A stretch of 64,000 nt of DNA from Pseudoalteromonas sp. XI10 (GTDB lineage Bacteria > Pseudomonadota > Gammaproteobacteria > Enterobacterales > Alteromonadaceae): contig NZ_LOPY01000021.1 in assembly GCF_001469895.1 (NCBI RefSeq), positions 124,001 through 188,000 on the forward strand. Direction: 5' to 3'. A program made the position numbers and the translations under genes. This document shows, piece by piece, positions 61,565-64,000 of this stretch (within the stretch, counting starts at the first letter, position 1; each line of letters opens with the position of its first letter). A model generated the notes under the pieces. The model was given only the letters and a program-made list of their open reading frames with translations, searched no databases and was not told the DNA's origin.

Positions 61565-62395
61565 CTATCTTCGAGCCCATTGCAGTTGAAATTGTTTTGG
61601 TGTCATTCCGAATACCCGTTTGAAGTTACGATTGAGGTGGCTGGCATCTGCAAAGCCAGATTCAACCGCCACGCTGGTGGCATCGCGGCCAACTTGTAAC
61701 GCTCTACGGGCATAATTAATACGACAGTTCAAAACATATTGATGTGGAGTAATACCGAAGTGCTCTCGAAAGCGGCGGATAAAATGATACTTCGACATAG
61801 TGGCAGCATGGGCAATGTCATCAATAGAAATGTCATTGTCGATATTTGCCAAAATGTAGTCTTTTGCGCGCAGTAGTAAGCTATCAACTCGGGTGCTTAA
61901 AGCCGGCAAATCAAGGCTACCGTTGAGCCTTACTAAAGATTGCGCCATTTGCAGTAGTGCAGCATCTCGCTCTATTTTGCTCGTGCTATTGGTTTGTAAA
62001 AGCCTTGATAAGTGAATCACTTGATTACGCAGTAATGGATCAGCATATAAGGTGTTTGCCATGCGTAATGTGCAATCTTGCTGATATCCTAGCGCTTTGA
62101 ACAAAGGCTGAAATTCATCGGGATGAATATACAGCATTAGATACTCTAGGTTTTGCTCAGTGCCAGAGTGACCATCGTGAATATCTTCAGGGTTAAACAA
62201 AATAACATTGCCAGGTACGCTTTTATAAAACGCATTACGACAAAAGAAATCTTGCCGCCCCTGTAGAGTAATGCCAATTGAATACTCTTCGTGAGCATGC
62301 TTTGCATAGGTAAAATCACTCATAGTCGCAGTCAACATTGAGATGCTCTGATGCTGTTCGTTGTTAATGTACTTAAAGTGATTGTCTTTGCTCAC
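61565..62395 (-). CDS. AraC-family transcriptional regulator
   Basis: 276 residues. An AraC cupin domain (FTYAKHAHEEYSIGITLQGR, then GNVILFNPEDIHDGHSG) precedes two helix-turn-helix units (SIDDIAHAATMSKYHFIRRF and ATSVAVESGFADASHLNRNF), ending MTPKQFQLQWARR. It lies just upstream of the LysE gene, an arrangement often seen for amino-acid exporters. A 26-base gap suggests one message. Confidence 0.9.
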   Translation of the reverse strand: MSKDNHFKYINNEQHQSISMLTATMSDFTYAKHAHEEYSIGITLQGRQDFFCRNAFYKSVPGNVILFNPEDIHDGHSGTEQNLEYLMLYIHPDEFQPLFKALGYQQDCTLRMANTLYADPLLRNQVIHLSRLLQTNSTSKIERDAALLQMAQSLVRLNGSLDLPALSTRVDSLLLRAKDYILANIDNDISIDDIAHAATMSKYHFIRRFREHFGITPHQYVLNCRINYARRALQVGRDATSVAVESGFADASHLNRNFKRVFGMTPKQFQLQWARR

Positions 62396-62659
62396 AGATG
62401 CTCCTGAAGGTTGTGCGCTTCGTTATTATTCCTACGCCAATATAGCGAAGCAGGCAACCTAAAAACTTGAACAAAATTGCTGATATTGAATAAAAGAGAT
62501 TTATTTTTGCCTAGTTAACGGTAAATAGCAGCGATTATTTTAGTTGTTTTTCAGTTGCCTAGATAAAGTAATACTCAGACTTTTCTTATATTTTATTTAA
62601 TTATGAATGTTTTTAACCCTAACTAAGGTCTTTTAAACAAGCAGTAGAGAGGGGTTTAA

Positions 62660-63514
62660 ATGAATTTACGTACATCAAATAATTTAGTGATTGCACTTAT
62701 CACCATCAGTTTTTCGTTATTAGGTTTGTCTTTTATCTTAGGAGCAAACCCCAATGCCATTGGCAGTATTTTTTCGTTCTATAAATTAGACGCTCAGGTG
62801 CCAGCTCACATCATGAGTATGATTGCAGGCTTTGCATTTTGCTTTGTTGGCATTACCAGCCTTCATTCACATTTGGGGTTTATTAATAGGGCGCTTCCGA
62901 CCATCACTGCATTTGCTATATCAATGCTTTGTTTGATTACGCTGTTTGGCGCTAATCGTTGGCTTGCAAGTGAAGGAGGCTTTCCTGTGATTGGTTCAGG
63001 GCAGGGGATCATTAAGTATTTTGCTGTTATTCCACTGTTTTTATTTGTGTTTTACAAAGAGGCTTTAAGTGATAAAGCGCATATTGCTTTAAATTATGCA
63101 TCGGTGGCATTAGTGTTGGTTTGGATTGGCGCCATGAAGTTTTTTGCTTTTGAAGCAAATGCGATTGTTAGCCTTGTAGAAACATCGCCGTTTATGTCGT
63201 GGTTGTATCAGGTTTTTAGTGTGCAGGGGGCATCAAATGCGATTGGCGTATTTGATATTTTGAGTGTGGCGCTGTTAGGTGTTGGCTTGTATATCAGAAA
63301 TGCGAAACTTATTTTACTTGCAGGGCTAGCCTGTTGCTCGGTATTTATCATGACCCAAACTTTTTTAATTACCGCACCTAATGCGCTTAGCAGCGTTACA
63401 GTGTTTGAGCGATTAGGTCAGTTTGTAATTAAAGATCTATGGTTTATAGCGAATTTAGTGATTATTTATCATCTAGCTGTATTCAACAATACACCTAAAG
63501 AAACAGCAGAATAA
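62660..63514 (+). CDS. DUF417 (YkgB/RclC-like) membrane protein
   Basis: 284 residues, longer than the ~200 of E. coli RclC. The DUF417 core is at about residues 145-260: VLVWIGAMKFFAFEANAIVS, then LVETSPFMSWLYQVF and GVFDILSVALLGVGL. An extra N-terminal part holds two to three membrane helices (IALITISFSLLGLSFILGAN). RclC belongs to the response to reactive chlorine; that role is not proven here. RBS GAGAGGGG lies before the ATG. It ends at a strong terminator. Confidence 0.7.
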   Translation: MNLRTSNNLVIALITISFSLLGLSFILGANPNAIGSIFSFYKLDAQVPAHIMSMIAGFAFCFVGITSLHSHLGFINRALPTITAFAISMLCLITLFGANRWLASEGGFPVIGSGQGIIKYFAVIPLFLFVFYKEALSDKAHIALNYASVALVLVWIGAMKFFAFEANAIVSLVETSPFMSWLYQVFSVQGASNAIGVFDILSVALLGVGLYIRNAKLILLAGLACCSVFIMTQTFLITAPNALSSVTVFERLGQFVIKDLWFIANLVIIYHLAVFNNTPKETAE

Positions 63515-63518
63515 AATA

Positions 63519-63542
63519 AAAAGGCCTCAAAAGAGGCCTTTT
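63519..63542. terminator. Bidirectional rho-independent terminator
   Basis: 10-bp perfect stem AAAAGGCCTC / GAGGCCTTTT with a 4-base loop, between the DUF417 gene and the convergent dehydrogenase. Confidence 0.9.
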
Positions 63543-63551
63543 ATATGATAA

Positions 63552-64000
63552 CTAAACAACTACAACGGCTTTTTGCTTTTGCACTTTAGAAAACTCAAGG
63601 GCATCATTGAGATTGTTAAATTCAAAGTCAGTGGGTTCTTCAACATTTAAAGTACCCGAAGCAATGTCATTAAGGAGCTTTTCGCCATCATTTACAAGAC
63701 GTTGCCATTGCTGTGTATCACCATAATCGTGTAATGCACCAAGGGCAATTTCGTGATAAGAAATAGTGCGCGTGAATGGCTCATCGACTGGTGTTTCAAT
63801 ACGTCCTAAAATACTTATCACATGGCCATTTGCTTGTAGGAGTGGCACTAACTTTTTAGCTTCTTCAGGACCATTAGCATCAAAGAGTGCAAAGTAGCCA
63901 CCTTCAGATGGTGCGTCGCGCAAAACTAACTTAACACCAAGCTTTTCGGCTTGCTCTGTCGTTAGGCTTTTTGATAAAGCATGTACTTCAAAACCACTGT
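63552..64000 (-). CDS. Zinc-binding/quinone-type medium-chain dehydrogenase (partial, C-terminal part)
   Basis: Only the last ~149 residues are in the window; the start lies beyond the right edge. The segment SGFEVHALSKSLTTEQAEKL and then GVKLVLRDAPSEGGYFALFD belongs to the nucleotide-binding domain of MDR oxidoreductases. The end NNLNDALEFSKVQKQKAVVVV resembles the typical C-terminal strand of the family. Catalytic details are outside the window, so zinc or quinone specificity cannot be told. Confidence 0.75.
   Translation of the reverse strand, partial: SGFEVHALSKSLTTEQAEKLGVKLVLRDAPSEGGYFALFDANGPEEAKKLVPLLQANGHVISILGRIETPVDEPFTRTISYHEIALGALHDYGDTQQWQRLVNDGEKLLNDIASGTLNVEEPTDFEFNNLNDALEFSKVQKQKAVVVV

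Overview
The window reads as a chromosomal segment of an AT-rich marine gammaproteobacterium of the Alteromonadales, most like Pseudoalteromonas. This rests on three things: the conserved ndk-rlmN-pilF-rodZ-ispG-hisS-yfgM-bamB-der block, the style of the proteins (two-gene MesD/MesX methionine synthase, MASE3/CHASE/dCache c-di-GMP enzymes, secreted proteases), and the intergenic hairpin repeats. No rRNA, tRNA, CRISPR array, phage or insertion sequence was seen.

Region 1-6.3 kb is the most decayed part. It has the 5' two thirds of a DUF3604 gene, a frameshifted remnant of an arylsulfatase C-terminus, a second broken coding tail, and a three-gene block (VOC protein, membrane protein, small protein) flanked by two directly repeated copies of a ~310-325 bp composite element. 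Each copy is built from five hairpins that start with GTAG (REP/REPIN-like) plus a 7-bp tandem array. The second copy abuts the stop codon of mesD, which with mesX forms a folate-independent methionine synthase pair under probable MetJ control.

Region 6.3-12.3 kb carries a TauE/SafE transporter, a LysR regulator divergent from a VOC / old yellow enzyme / deacetylase / lipoprotein operon, and a beta-lactamase-fold serine hydrolase. Region 12.3-17 kb is an arsenic operon: an ArsC-ArsR fusion, the Acr3 efflux pump, a Cys-based phosphatase, an arsenic-type GAPDH and ArsJ. It probably handles both arsenite efflux and arsenate as 1-arseno-3-phosphoglycerate.

Region 17-26.4 kb holds small regulatory and metabolic units: a MerR-methyltransferase fusion, a GNAT gene with a single in-frame stop, RsgA, a MerR gene with a textbook MerR-type promoter facing an alpha/beta hydrolase, an ATPase, LysR/EamA, a Sel1 protein and YjdM. 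Region 26.4-35.5 kb carries a dCache-PAS-GGDEF cyclase beside a c-type heme protein, a CHASE-degenerate GGDEF-EAL protein, and a MarR gene divergent from a reductase with two matching palindromic operators.

Region 35.5-46 kb is the housekeeping block (GTPase, outer-membrane assembly, tRNA charging, isoprenoid synthesis, cell shape, pilus biogenesis, rRNA/tRNA methylation, nucleotide balance). Region 46-53.8 kb is devoted to exported proteins, including a HExxH metalloprotease and a subtilisin-type protease, each behind a small exported partner. Region 53.8-64 kb has trhP with an FNR/CRP-type site at about -41.5, a 1102-residue MASE3 c-di-GMP protein, and a set of transporters with AraC and Rrf2 regulators, ending in a partial dehydrogenase.
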